From the NCBI GenBank assembly GCA_051294375.1, contig JBJCIZ010000744.1, positions 1,540,262 to 1,604,261 of the forward strand: DNA of 64,000 bases. Reading direction: 5' to 3'. Of this stretch, positions 1 to 11,800 are shown one piece after another (the first letter of the stretch is position 1; each line of letters begins with the position of its first letter). Position numbers and translations under genes: made by a program. This DNA is from Paraspadella gotoi. Lineage: Eukaryota > Chaetognatha. The notes below the pieces were generated by a model. The model made no database searches and was not told where the DNA came from. It saw only the letters and a list, made by a program, of their open reading frames with translations.

Positions 1-431
1 GTTGAGGTGCGGGATCCATTTGAGGTGGCGTTGGTTGCTGGTGGCTTTGGCTTCTTCGGAGGAGTGTGAGTCTTTGCCAGAAGTCCTGTCACCACATTTA
101 AGGAAAAACTCATGGATTTATGACTAAATCAAGAAGAGGTTTTATTCTGAGAATAAAGGGACGGTGGAGAAACGCGCCGGCAGGAGCTTGATCAATTCTA
201 ACTGAAACTAGAACAAAGCTGAAGCTATTTATATCTTTGGAAGAGGATCGGCAACTTGGGTAAAAATTTACAATTCAATGATTTCTGCAGCTGATTGGTC
301 GATTCCGTCGTGTTGACCAATCAGATTCGCGATTCCATTCGCTTGATCGATTCGATTTGTGGGTTGAACTCCTGCGATGGTATGAATAAAAATTTAAATT
401 AAAATATTTTATACGCGTTCCTCTTTTTCAG
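1..431 (+). other. EAPP: intron (3' part) of EAPP
   Basis: No exon is recognisable here. It should be the end of the intron before the last EAPP exon, because a pyrimidine-rich stretch ending in CAG lies at 421-431. It contains a perfect 10-bp inverted repeat (CTGATTGGTC at 291-300, its complement at 315-324) of unknown meaning. Confidence 0.5.
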
Positions 432-620
432 GTCTTGACCTTTCCCAGCGCGACAAGAAAGGAAAAAAGAAGAAGGCAGCGGCAGCAGCTGCAGCCGAGA
501 CGGCGGCGTCGCCGGACGAGCAATTCCATCCAGTGAAGTGCGAAGAATGTGGGACTCAAGTCGGAGTTTATGACGTCGACGAAGTCTTTCACTTTGTTCA
601 ACGTCTTGGCCAGTCATTGA
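432..620 (+). CDS. EAPP: E2F-associated phosphoprotein (EAPP), last exon, one-base frameshift
   Basis: This is the C-terminal exon of EAPP, a nuclear phosphoprotein reported to bind E2F factors. The reading frame from the acceptor gives a lysine- and alanine-rich stretch, then a short zinc-knuckle-like segment with C-x2-C spacing (VKCEECGTQVGVYD), then DEVFHF. The family ends in a motif close to FFNVLASH. Here that ending is in the next frame: one extra base near 594 breaks the reading, and dropping it in thought gives FNVLASH followed by TGA at 618-620. I take the extra base as a sequencing error because the family ending is intact immediately after it. Upstream exons lie outside the window. 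A likely poly(A) signal AATAAA is at 953-958. Identification rests on recalled family features, not a search. Confidence 0.8.
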
Positions 621-1929
621 TAACAACAACAACAACAACAACTCATTGATAACAACAACGACCAACTACTGCGTTCAACATCTCGATTCAAAAGGCGAAA
701 ACAATAACAAATACAAAAACAAAAACAAGAAAACCTCAGATTTTTTCCGATGTTTCTTCGTCGGACGCCAATCGACATCACCCCCATTTTTTTGGTCTCC
801 CTCCCCCACCCCCTTGTTATTTCAATCCCCGTACAAAACGTTAAATTTCGGTTTATCTCGTGGCCAAATGTTTTTTTTTAATGTCTAGAATTCGTTTGAC
901 TTTTAAATTTGGAAAATTCTCTCAAGAATGCTTGTTATATATTTTTCTCTGTAATAAAATCGCGACTCGTTTTGGCTTTCGTTTTGAAAACTTTTATTTT
1001 CCCGATCTTGTCCTAAAAAGTGTAACGCAGACTTTTTTTTTCCTAGCTAATTAAAAAGTAAGTTTCATCCGTTTTTTTGTATCATTCACTTGGCTAAATA
1101 AAAGTCTTCGTTAAAAAGAATCGTGCGGAGCAATTAGCAGAGAATTAGTAGAAAAGTTAATGATTAATGATAAATAGTAGAATTACTGGGAAAATTCCAA
1201 AAGTCTTTTGTTCGAATCGTTCGAAAAATCCTCCGTTTTTCCCGTCGAATCGAAAGATGTCGCTGAGACTCGAGTCTCAAAAGAGAAACAAATGAACAGC
1301 GCGATTCCTGTGATCTCTCCGGTGAAATTCCGATCCATCACAACCGAAACATTCCATTTCTTTTTGAGCGACAAACATCGTCCGTGAACGTCACGTAGCG
1401 ACCGGACGGATATTCCCGGCGCCGGGAAGTTTGAAAACGACTGGTCGGTCGGTCGGCTACATGAGATCCATTACACCAGGGAAGAAAGAACATGTAGTTG
1501 TACCCTGTTGGTCGCCGTCGACGCCTGACAATTTTGAAAGGAAAAGTCAAGAAAATGACAATTTTGTTTTCATTTACTTNNNNNNNNNNAATTAATGGAA
1601 TTAGGACTTTAACCGCCAAGTATTATTTCTTGTTTCCAGGCTTTCGTGAGATTCCGTCCAATAAATCTCGTCGCGATCAGCGAAAAAAAACGCGACTAAA
1701 AACGAATTTGAAAAAAAAAACTCAAAACTTTTGTGTGAAAACTTGATAAAACGTTTTGAGGGTGGGGTCGTCCGTTCGACCGTCGCTCGATCCGTTTGTC
1801 ATGATTTTAACGGTCGGCCGAAGTCGCGGACTTCTGCGGACCTCTTGACCTTTTCAAAACGTCAACGCCGGATCTCTCTCTCTCTCACTCTTTCTCTCTC
1901 TCTCACTCACTCTCTCTCTCATATCAATA
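621..1929 (+). other. EAPP 3' UTR and spacer up to RAB23 copy 1
   Basis: After the EAPP stop come CAA-type repeats (about 622-660), then AT-rich sequence with AATAAA at 953-958. From about 1,052 the sequence is the same as 21,080-22,105, the region upstream of the better RAB23 copy, so it probably holds the RAB23 promoter and 5' UTR. A CT-rich tract lies at 1,877-1,923, just before the start codon. A 10-N gap is at 1,580-1,589. I see no convincing coding exon. Confidence 0.55.
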
Positions 1930-3116
1930 ATGCGGGAGGAAGAGCTGGAGACGGCGATCAAGGTTTTATCATTAAAGAATATGTATAAGAATATATATTA
2001 TACCTTGTTGCCGCCGCCGCCGTTGACAGCAGCGGAGCGTCTGAATTGGCTGGCGCCCGATTCCAAGGGTCGTCGTCGTCGTTCGTGGAGGGCGCCACCA
2101 CCGCGAGAACGGTGGACCGTGCGACGGATCGGGGTCAGAATCGAAAGTCTCCGGAGTTACGGATCGAAAAATCTCGGTTATTATTTCCACGGATGTAAAC
2201 AAAGAATTAATATGTCTCGGATGTAACTAAAAATAACGATAATTTCTCTCCTTATGAGACAATGGACTGTAATTTTTTCCCTCTCATGTAACTAAAACGG
2301 TTGCATTCTTCATTTTTACTGCCCACCGAAACGTAAATTACAATTTAATTCTCCCCGTATGATAACTACAATATCATTTAATTTATAACTCAAAATAGAA
2401 CCCCAAACCTCGGTTAATTATACCCCGTAAGTAAACCGTAAACCAGTCACCCACTGATCCCTTTTTTTATCCCCCCGTATGTAATATCACTTACCGTTCA
2501 TCCCCCGTATGTAACTAGCAGCTAGAAATGGAAGACGGCGTCGCGTTGGAGTTTGCGTCTGACCGAAGTCGATAAAGAGGAAGTCGAAGACGAGAGGAGA
2601 GGGCGTCCGCTTCGAAGGAAGACACTTGTCGAAGCCTTGGAGGAAGGTGGAAGGGGGGGGAGGGAAAGGATTTTGATTAGCTATTACCTGCGACTCGAAT
2701 CGACTTATTTTCAAGTGTAATTAAATATAAATTTAGTTTTAATTAAAGGAACGATTAATTCCCAGTGACGCAAGGAACAGTAAAATACTGCACTACACTA
2801 GCAAATAATTCGAAATGATTCCCAGAATGGAAAAGGAGAAGAGAAAAGGAGTATGCTTTATAAACTTTCGAAACATTACAGAAGGCTTATGTTATAAAAC
2901 GAGATTGTGGTTTTTTTTTGTGAACCAGAATCTGTTCCCAACAAAACCCCCCAGATCGAAATTTCATGAAATTTTACATACAGAGTCCTAATGACGATGT
3001 AAATGGAACTATCGAGGCGAATTTTGATATTCAACCCCCGACGAGAAGATACAGGGGCCCTGAAGCAATAAAAAGGCTAAATACAGAGTCTCTCCTCCGC
3101 CTTTCCCCAAACCCCC

Positions 3117-3345
3117 CCGACTATAGTCGTTCTGGGCTCGATAGCGAGGCCCTGTGATATTTTCCGTCATCCACACCTACTAAGCTCTTATAGTGTAGTC
3201 GTTCTGGCTGATAGCGAGACCCTGTTGATATTTCTGTCATCCACCCTACTAAGCTCTTATAGTGTAGTCGTTCTGGCTCGATAGCGAGGCCCTGTGATAT
3301 TTTCCGTCATCCCACCCTTACTAAGCTCTTATAGTTTGCCGCCCC
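3117..3345 (-). repeat. about 70-bp minisatellite, inverted arm (about 3 units)
   Basis: Units of about 70 bp contain the core CTCTTATAGTGTAGTCGTTC and a GATAGCGAGGCCCTG block. This is the reverse complement of the array at 5,350-5,702 and lies in the RAB23 intron after exon 4. Confidence 0.8.
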
Positions 3346-5349
3346 CCTCACTGTAGCTCCACGCGACCGACCCGATCTCCATCCATGTCCATCTTGTTTG
3401 AGGACGATCGCCGTCGGATCGTCGCGGCCCACTCGTCGTCGACCTTTCGCAGCCACGAGTCGACGGCGAGAAAGACTTGCGCGTCGGTGAGGAGAAGGCG
3501 ACCACGCAGGCCTGGGCGCCTTTGGGTAGGAATGAAGGAAGGAGAAGAAGAGGAAAGGTAGGAAAGAAGAGGGGAGAGAGGAGAGGGAAGGGAGGTAAAA
3601 GAAGGAGAGGTAAAGAGGAGGAGGAGAGAAGAAGAAGGGAGGCGATGAAAAGTGGAAAAAAGAGAGCAAACTTTATGACTTTCGGGTCAAATTTCTCAAA
3701 TTCCTGCCTTTTTAATTCATGGTTTAATTTAATTATTGTAACAATGAATAAATCTAATACATATATTTGGAAAAGATAAGTTACTTGGCTATTTATCTTA
3801 GGGCAGACCGTAAGTGTATAGCGACACTAATCAGAAACATCCATTTTAGGAAAACGGATCCAAGTTTTTCAATGAATCCCTTGTTTTAAAACATCCCAGA
3901 AGATTAATTACGTTTAATCACACCCCTGCACCCTTGTAAAGATCGTCTTTTCCGCTCACCCCTGTAATAAGCTTTAGTGATGGCGTCGAACTCCTCTTGA
4001 CCCGCGTGTCCCAAGCATCAGACGCACGTCTTCTCCCTCCACATCGATCTTTAATCAAAAAAGAGTTTAATTAGCGATTTAGTATTAATATATAAAATGA
4101 GGTCATTGTTTTTTGTGACCAGAATCTGTTCCGCCAAAACTACTGGACCAAATTTATGGAAATTTGTTGGAACGATACAAATAAAACTATCGATGTGCGA
4201 ACTTCAAATATTTGACCCCTGAGCCGATAAATGGGCCCCATATATGGCAGAAAATGTCGTTGTTTTGAACAGACGTTTACCCTTTCATCAAAAATGTATT
4301 TAATACCACAAAAAATATAGTTAACCTTAATTTCAGGTTCATGACATCCAGTGTGTTCAAGTCGAGATTTGTAATGAATTCGTAAATATACGATTTTACT
4401 GACGAATGTCTCAAATCTCGCGCCAAACTTATTCCGTTAATTTAAATATCGAAAAATCAAAATGTCCAGTATCGACACCTGCGCGTTCGAGCAGTGCGAC
4501 CCCGATTGTCTTCTGTATAGCTTATAGTGAAGAGACTTTTGCAATAGCGTTGTGGACTTCATTCGCAGGATTTGCCCCACAGCGCCCGTCGCCAACGATA
4601 CACCACCTGAAGTAGTGGTCAGTGTGTGGAAAATAAATGATTTCTCGTTTTATTCTTATATATATTATCNNNNNNNNNNNNNNNNNNNNNNNNNGTTCGA
4701 CGCCATCACTAAAGCTTATTACAGGGGTGAGCGGAAAAAGACGATCTTTACAGGGTGCAGGGGTGTGATTAAACGTAATTAATCTTCTGGGATGTTTTAA
4801 AACAAGGGGATCATTGAAAAAATTGGATCCGTTTTCTAAAATGGATGTTTCTGATTAGTGTCGCATAACTTACGGTCTGCCTAAGATAAAATAGCCAAGT
4901 AAACTTACTCTTTCCAAATATATTAGATTTATTCATTGTTACTAATAATTATTAAACATGAATTTAAAAAAGGCAGGAATTTGGAGAATTTGACCCGAAA
5001 AGTCATAAAGTTTGCTCTCTTTTTCCACTTTTCATCCCTCCCCCTTCTTCTTCCTCTCCCTTTCCTCCCTCTTTTACCTCCTCCTTCTTCTTCCTCCCTT
5101 CCCTCCCTCCTCTCCTCCCACCTTCTTCTTTCCTCCCCTTCCTCTTCTTCCTTCCTTCATTCCTCCCAAGGCGCCCAGGCCTGCGTGGTCGCCTTCTCCC
5201 TCACCGACCGCAAGTCTTTCCTCGCCGTCGACTCGTGGCTGCGAAAGGTCGACGACGAAGTGGGCGCGACGATCCCGACGGCGATCGTCCTCAACAAGAT
5301 GGACATGGATGGATCGGGTCGGTCGCGTGGAGTACAGGAGGGGGGGGCA

Positions 5350-5702
5350 CTATAAGAGCTTAGTAGGGTGGATGACGGAAAATATCACAGGGCCTCGCTA
5401 TCGAGCCAGAACGACTACACTATAAGAGCTTAGTAGGGTGGATGACAGAAAATATCAAAGGGTCTCGCTATCAAGCCAGAACGACTACACTATAAGAGCT
5501 TAACTAGTAGGGTGGATGACGGAAATATCACAGGGCCTCGCTATCGAGCCAGAACGACACACTATAAGACTTAGTAGGGTGGATGACAGAAAATATCACA
5601 AGGGTCTCGCTATCAGCCAGAACGACTACACTATAAGAGCTTAGTAGGGTGGCGGATGACGAAAATATCACAGGGCCTCGCCTACCGAGCCAGAACGACT
5701 AT
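5350..5702 (+). repeat. about 70-bp minisatellite in RAB23 intron 4 (about 5 units)
   Basis: Five head-to-tail units of about 70 bp, each with TATAAGAGCTTAGTAGGGTG and a GGCCTCGCTATCGAGCC block. Copy 2 has about three units at 23,499-23,710 and the inverted arm about three. Alternating units differ by small changes (GGGCCTCGC versus GGGTCTCGC), which suggests a two-unit higher-order structure. Confidence 0.85.
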
Positions 5703-7713
5703 AGTCGGGGGGGTTTGGGGAAAGGGCGGAGGAGAGACTCTGGGTATTTAGCCTTTTTTTTGCTTCAGGGCCCCTGTATCTCTCGTCGGGGGTTGAATAT
5801 CAAAATTCGCCTCGATAGTTCCATTTACATCGTCATTAGGACTCTGTATGTAAAATTTCATGAAATTCGATCTGGGGTTTTGTTGGGAACAGATTCTGGT
5901 CACAAAAAAAAAACACAATCTCGTTTATAACATGAAGCCTTCTGTAATGTTTCGAAAGTTTACTCAGAAATCTCCTTTTCTCTTCTCCTTTTCCATTCTG
6001 GGAATCATTTCGAATTATTTGCTAGTTAGTGCAGTATTTTATTGTTCCTCGTCATGGGAATTAAATCGTTCCTTTAATTAAAACTAAATTTAATTAATTA
6101 CACTTGAAAATAGAGTCGATTCGAGTCGCCAGGTAATAAGCTAATCAAAATCCCTTTTCCCCCCCCCCCCTTCTCCACCTTCCTCCCCCAAGGCTTCGAA
6201 CAAGTGTCTTCCTTCGAAGCGGACGCCCTCTCTCTTCGTCTTCGACTTCCTCTTTATCAACTTCGGTCAAGACAACTCCAACGTCGACGCCGTCTTCCAA
6301 TTTCTAGCTGCTAGTTACATACGGGGCATGAACGGTAAGTGATTACATACGGGGGGATAAAAAAGGATCAGTGGGTGACTGGGTTTACGGTTTACTTACG
6401 GGATAAATTAACCGAGGTTTGGGGTTCTATTTTTGAGTTATAATTAATGATTTGTAGTTATCATCGGGAGAATTAAATTGTAATTTCGTTTCGAGTGGGC
6501 AGTAAAAGAGAATGCAACCGTTTTAGTTACATTGAGAGGGAAAAAAATTACAGTCCATTGTCTCATAAGGAGGAGAATTAATCGTTATTTTAGTTACATC
6601 CGAGACATATTAATTCTTTGTTTACATCCGTGGAAATATTAACCGAGATTTTCGATCCGTACATCCAGAGAGACTTCGTTCTGACCCCGATCCGTCGCCC
6701 GTCTCGCGGGTGGCGCCCTCCACGACGACGACGACCCTTGGAATCGGGCGCCCAATTCGACGTCCGCTGCTGTCAACGGCGGCGGCGGGAACAGGTGAAG
6801 TCGGAGTGGGGGGAGCTATTGGTTGTTGTTGTCGTCGTCGTCTTTGATTGAAAAATTATATTGTTATTATATATTAATTCGATTAGGTCCTGTGGCGGCG
6901 AGCGGCGGCGTGAGCTGCTGTGAGCGGTGGGACCACCATCGGCGGCGGCGTGAGCGGTGGGACCACCATCGGCGGCGATCCTTTATTGTCGACCACTGAG
7001 GTTAGCTTTCTTAGGACTTGTTGCAGATTATTCGTGATATTTCAATGAGCTCAAGTTCCTCAATCTCATTTGCATATTGTCGTATTTTGATTAAGCTTTT
7101 GATAATTTTTGTTCTATTACCTAAAGGTTTAATATTAATATTTTACTATTGATTTTATGAATAATATTTATAGCCTTTAATTTGTACCAATTTTTTCGTC
7201 TTTATATTTATATTAATAATCTTTAAAAAAAGATATTTTCCTTCAGTCAAACTCGACTTCTCAACAAGCGACGGCGTCGATGGAGAATCGGGAAGAAGAA
7301 AGAGAGAGCATCTCCTCTTCCTCCAGCTTGGGTAAGGGGGGTTTTGGTGGGGGGAGTGAAGTAGGTTTTCGGGATGAATTAATTGAGGAAAAGAGGCGAA
7401 GGAATTAGTTTTGGATTTTTTCCCCTCCTCTCTCTATTCTTTCCTCCCCATTCCCTTTTTTCCTCACTTGTTCCCTACCTTTTACTTCTCATTCTTCCCG
7501 TTCCTTCTTCCTCCTCTCTTTTCTCCCCGTCTTCCCTATTATCCCTTCCCTTTTCCTATTTTTTCTTATCATCTTATGTTCCCTACTTCCCCCCCAAACG
7601 TTTAACCTTCCTTTTCTCTTCCCTTCAGGCGGACGCACCATCGTCTCGCTCCCAGCAAACGTCGAACTAAAGGAAAGAAAGAATTGAGTCTCTCCGCTTG
7701 CTCTCTTCTCTGA

Positions 7714-8788
7714 CGAAAGAGTTTCGCTTCTTCACGTCGCGATTGATTCGCTTGCAACTTCTTCTCTTCCCCCAGCGACTCTAACGATGATGGGTTATCG
7801 CAAGTTACCATCCCGCCTACGATATCCACGTTACAATTGCTACAACAGCAAACATTAATCTCCCCAGCTTGTGAAACTAATCTTCAGTCTTCCTTATAGT
7901 TCCCATCGACAGCAATAAATGACCCCATTCCGACTGATAGCTTCCGACTCCGACCATCGCCTCCTACCCATCGTCGACAATAACTCAGTGCGCTTCCAAT
8001 TCTTTCCAGTATTATTCGCCTTTTAGGTAGCGAGATATGAAAAAATCCGTCCCAGCGACTCTCGACCGTGACATTCCCCTAATGATCCAATGATATATCG
8101 TAGTGTTTTTACTGCATTCGGATATGTTTGTTTTTTCTCTTTCGTCTCGCAATCGAATTTGTGCCTTAAGATGTAACTTTTTTATGTTACTATTTGTTAA
8201 CTTTCGTTTGTGCAACTGGTTTATTTTCGTGAGTTTTATGTAATTTTTGTTTTTAAATTCTACCATTCGGGACTTGGATATTGAAACTCTTCCCTTTTTT
8301 TTTTATTATAGATGCCATCTTTATTCCTTCACTTTATTCCCCACAAATCCCCAGCCACCCTGCCTACTGCCATGTTGCCTTTATTGCTTAACATAATCTC
8401 AGATCTTCCTCTATTCTCTTCCCCCGAAGAGATTCATATTTTACGATCCGTTAGTCGACGCAATTGCTCACAATATTCCCTTCTCTCAAAAAACCCATCT
8501 TTAATCCTTTATTATTTCATATTTCCCTTTCAATGTTTTTTTTTTCCTTTTAATTAGAGAAAGCAAAAAAAAGAAAGACAGACGTGAAAAAAAAGTATTT
8601 ATTACGTAGAAAAGTGTGAGGATCCAACTTGCTTCAACTTCCGACGAGAAATCTCTTCCAGAAAAAGGACGATTGCCAATCCAGGACTCGCGCTCACTTG
8701 TTAATTAATATGAGGATCTTGATTTGGATTCTAGTCCCGTCGATCCGCATTCACGATTGATCGCTGAATAAAAAAGGATTAAAAAGGG

Positions 8789-8858
<70 letters not shown>
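7714..8858 (+). other. spacer between RAB23 and RhoGEF, copy 1
   Basis: Matches 25,887-27,001. No coding exon is visible. It should contain the RAB23 3' UTR and the RhoGEF promoter and 5' UTR. It ends in a long (GA)n tract directly before the RhoGEF start codon. Confidence 0.5.
8795..8854 (+). repeat. (GA)n microsatellite, 60 bp, just 5' of RhoGEF start (copy 1)
   Basis: An uninterrupted GA dinucleotide tract of about 60 bp. The matching tract in copy 2 (26,985-27,000) is only 16 bp, a length difference larger than the usual single-base noise between the copies. Confidence 0.95.
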
Positions 8859-11800
8859 ATGGACGAGGAACGGCCGTCGAGGCGGTAATGTTGTCGAATT
8901 AGGCATCGTCGGTTGTAACTTCGAGAAATCTACTTTAGAGGTGAGTATTTAATCTTTATAACTTCCTTTTACGCTTTATAATAATAATAATATTAAATAC
9001 ATGAATAATACTAAATTTACACCTCCTAAGGACCTCGCCCCAGCATCGGCGGCGGCGGTTCTTCGAGCCAAATTCGCCGCGCCTCCTCTCCCGCCGCTCC
9101 GCCGCCGCTGACCGCCTCCTGCAGGCGTCGCGAGGACGACGACGCCATCTCGCGGGCGAAGCAGCGGGTCGGCGGTACCGCCGGCCGCGGCGTCGGCGGC
9201 GTTGCCACCTCCCGCGGCGTCGGCGGCGTTGCACCTCCGCGCCACTGCCAGTTTGAAGAATCAATTCGTGAGGCGATATCCGCAGCTGAGCGCTTATCTG
9301 AAACGGCTTCGAGGACGGACAGCGTCGGCGGTCGATCACGGACGATCACTTGAGGTGAGAGGGCGTGGGGGGGGGGGGTGGGAGTTTGGGATTTGGTCGG
9401 AGAAAAAAAGAAGATGAAAGGCTTGTTATACGATCGTGTCCAGTTTGATTGAAAGCTTGCAGGACCTGTTATTTGTCATTATCTTGTATTAGTTGATAAA
9501 ATAGATAATTTTTATCGGTTATACCAATGTCATAAGTATTTGATAATATTTTTCGTTTTTAAACATTGGTTATTATTTTTTCAAGATCCATCCTACAAAG
9601 GACGGGACCGGAGCTCGTCGGAGGAGCAAAGAAGGAAGTAGAGAGAAGAGAAGGAGAAGATGATCGCCCAAAACCGACGCAACCTTCTCCGCTTGGAAAA
9701 CGTCGAGACGACCGTCCTCTACGATTTCGTGTACGAACCGCAGCCGCCGCAAGTGCAGCATCGATTCGCGCAGCTCCAGCAGCGGACGCGCTTCAGGGGG
9801 AAATGATATTCGATCCTCTTCTTTCGTCGACGTTTGGAGGCGAAAGCGAATCGACCGTTGATGAGAACTCTCTCCATCTCAGCATCAGCTTTAAACAACA
9901 ACACCACCACCAAAAACGACAGACGCTTCAGTTAGAAAAACAAAACAAAACAAACCAAACAACATCACCAAACAACACAACAACAGAAAAACCGCACCAA
10001 AAACAACTCCACAAAACCAACCCCATCAACAACAGCGCGAAAAGCAACTCCATCAACGTCCTCGTCCAAACTTTACTCGACGAAAGACTTCGTCTTCCTT
10101 CGATCTTCCTTCGCAGACGAAAGGCGCTTCCTTCCTTCGATCCCTCCTCGATTTTTGCGTCGGCAACTGCGTCGGCAACTGCGTCGGCAACGTCTTCAAT
10201 CGCGTCGACGTCGTCCCGTTCCAGTTTTCCAATCTTCGCGACGACGACAAGACGCTTTATTTACCTCCTTCTTCCTCCTCTACTTTCCGCAGTTGTCGGT
10301 CGACCGGCGATCGAAAGGATCCAGCGTCTCTTCCTCCTTCCCCCGTTCGTCTTTGGCGAATTCGTCCTTGGCAACTTCTCCTTTTCCAGTTGTCCTTCGC
10401 AATTCGTTCTTCGCCAGTTCGTCCTTTTCACTTCGCCAAACGCTTCAGGTTTTCTTCTTTTCAATTTCCTCACTACCTCCACCAACGAGAATTCTTCCGT
10501 CGAATTATTTCCAGTATCCGTCTGCGATCCCGTCTGTAATCCCATTCTCGAATCCCATCCGTAATTCCGTCTGGAATCCCATCTCCAATTCCTTCGTCTT
10601 CATCGAATGACCACGAAAAAAGATCGTTGTCTCCAGCAACATCAACGTCCCGCTTCTCGACATCGCCGCACGATCGCGGATTCAACATGAGAACATAAAC
10701 TCTCGAATCCGCGACGTCGATCCTCGCAACAACAGTCGGATGTTTCTCAGCAGAACCATCGGTTGGATAGAGTACTTTCCCCAGCAACCGCAGAATCATC
10801 AGTATGGTTCGGATACTGTTAAGAATTCAACAGCTGGTCGAAGATATACCTTACATCAGCAACATCAGCTGGAGAGAGAGAGCTCGAAGATGAGTTCTTC
10901 TCTTTGCGAATCCGAAAGACGACGAAAGTCTACCTTCGACGCTGCAGCATCCGCGGCAGCAAGAAAGCCGTCCGCCGCGCGAAAGCAGCAGCCAAACTTC
11001 TTCTGTCGAATCCGCCCGTCGCCGACTCGTCGCGATCTCAGCGACAACAACCAACACACGTCAAAAACAACAACTTCACCAAAAAGATGAAAATCGCTGT
11101 TTCCTCTCGACGCAGAACAAATTCCAGTTTTGCGGCGGCAGAACCATCGATCCGCCAGCACTTGCCGCATCCAGACGAAATAACCAACGATGTCATCGAA
11201 GAGAAAAATCGTTGGGCGACCAAGTTGCGGCAGAGATCGAACGCTTCGTCCAATAACTTTCTTCGTCCGAAGATGGATCGATGCGCAATTTGCGGCCGGC
11301 AGCAGCAAGATCTCGCCTCCATCTCGCCGCAGCGACTGGATTCGTCGTCGATCGTGGATCGAAAGACGGAAACGCGAGCGTCGAAGATTCCGCCCATCCG
11401 TTCGCGTCTCGCAAAGAACGCAGCGTCGACAGGAACGGCAAGAGCAGCAACAGCAGCCTCAGCCCCCGCGGCGGATTACAAGGACAAAACGAACGCAGCA
11501 GCAGCAACGGCCTGCAGCGAACCCTTTCTCGACCTTAGTTTCTCTTCCTCTTCTCCTTGATTCCAACGGAACCGTTCCTCAGAAGTCGAAGCGTCAGGTG
11601 CGAAGATCTTCTCATCATCAGCTGCGACAGCGGCGGCCGCGCACCAGCAGCGGCGAGACTCGACGGCATCGCAGCGGATCCAGCGGATGAACGGACTTGA
11701 ACTTGGAAGACACACCATGGAGTCGATCGAAGAATCAACGTGCGTCATTGACGTAAGTGATTGCGTCACTCCCAGCGGTCAATTCCGGCGCCCACTTCCA

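Larger units (their letters stand above)
1996..6850. repeat. RAB23: large inverted repeat (fold-back) centred on a 25-N gap
   Basis: The plus strand of about 2,000-3,990 is the reverse complement of about 4,695-6,800, allowing indels. The stretch 3,990-4,669 is the reverse complement of about 22,190-22,840. The collinear order is therefore broken at about 1,996: the sequence turns round, runs backwards through RAB23 to its exon 2, meets the 25-N gap at 4,670-4,694, and runs forward again. Missed-adapter or chimeric long reads give this shape. Both arms contain RAB23 exons 4, 5 and 6. Confidence 0.85.
1930..7713 (+). pseudogene. RAB23: RAB23 copy 1, rearranged and indel-ridden
   Basis: This is the second version of the RAB23 gene described at 22,106-25,886. 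Exon 1 (1,930-1,962, beginning MREEELETAIK) is in place. Exon 2 (P-loop and switch I) is present only on the minus strand at 4,479-4,606, and exon 3 (WDTAGQE region) on the minus strand at about 3,961-4,050, with a partial plus-strand exon 3 after the gap at 4,695. Later exons run on the plus strand: exon 4 from about 5,171, exon 5 at about 6,193-6,334, exon 8 at 7,247-7,330, and the last exon from 7,629 to the TGA at 7,711-7,713. The split orientation makes it non-functional as drawn, but it is probably an assembly product, not a decayed gene. Exon 8 reads better here than in copy 2. Confidence 0.75.

Noticed and set aside
9566-10564. 332-codon open frame in RhoGEF copy 1, seemingly a separate protein
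   Set aside because: It is the start of the large RhoGEF exon 3, shifted between frames by indels; the same region is one continuous frame in copy 2 (27,699-30,041).
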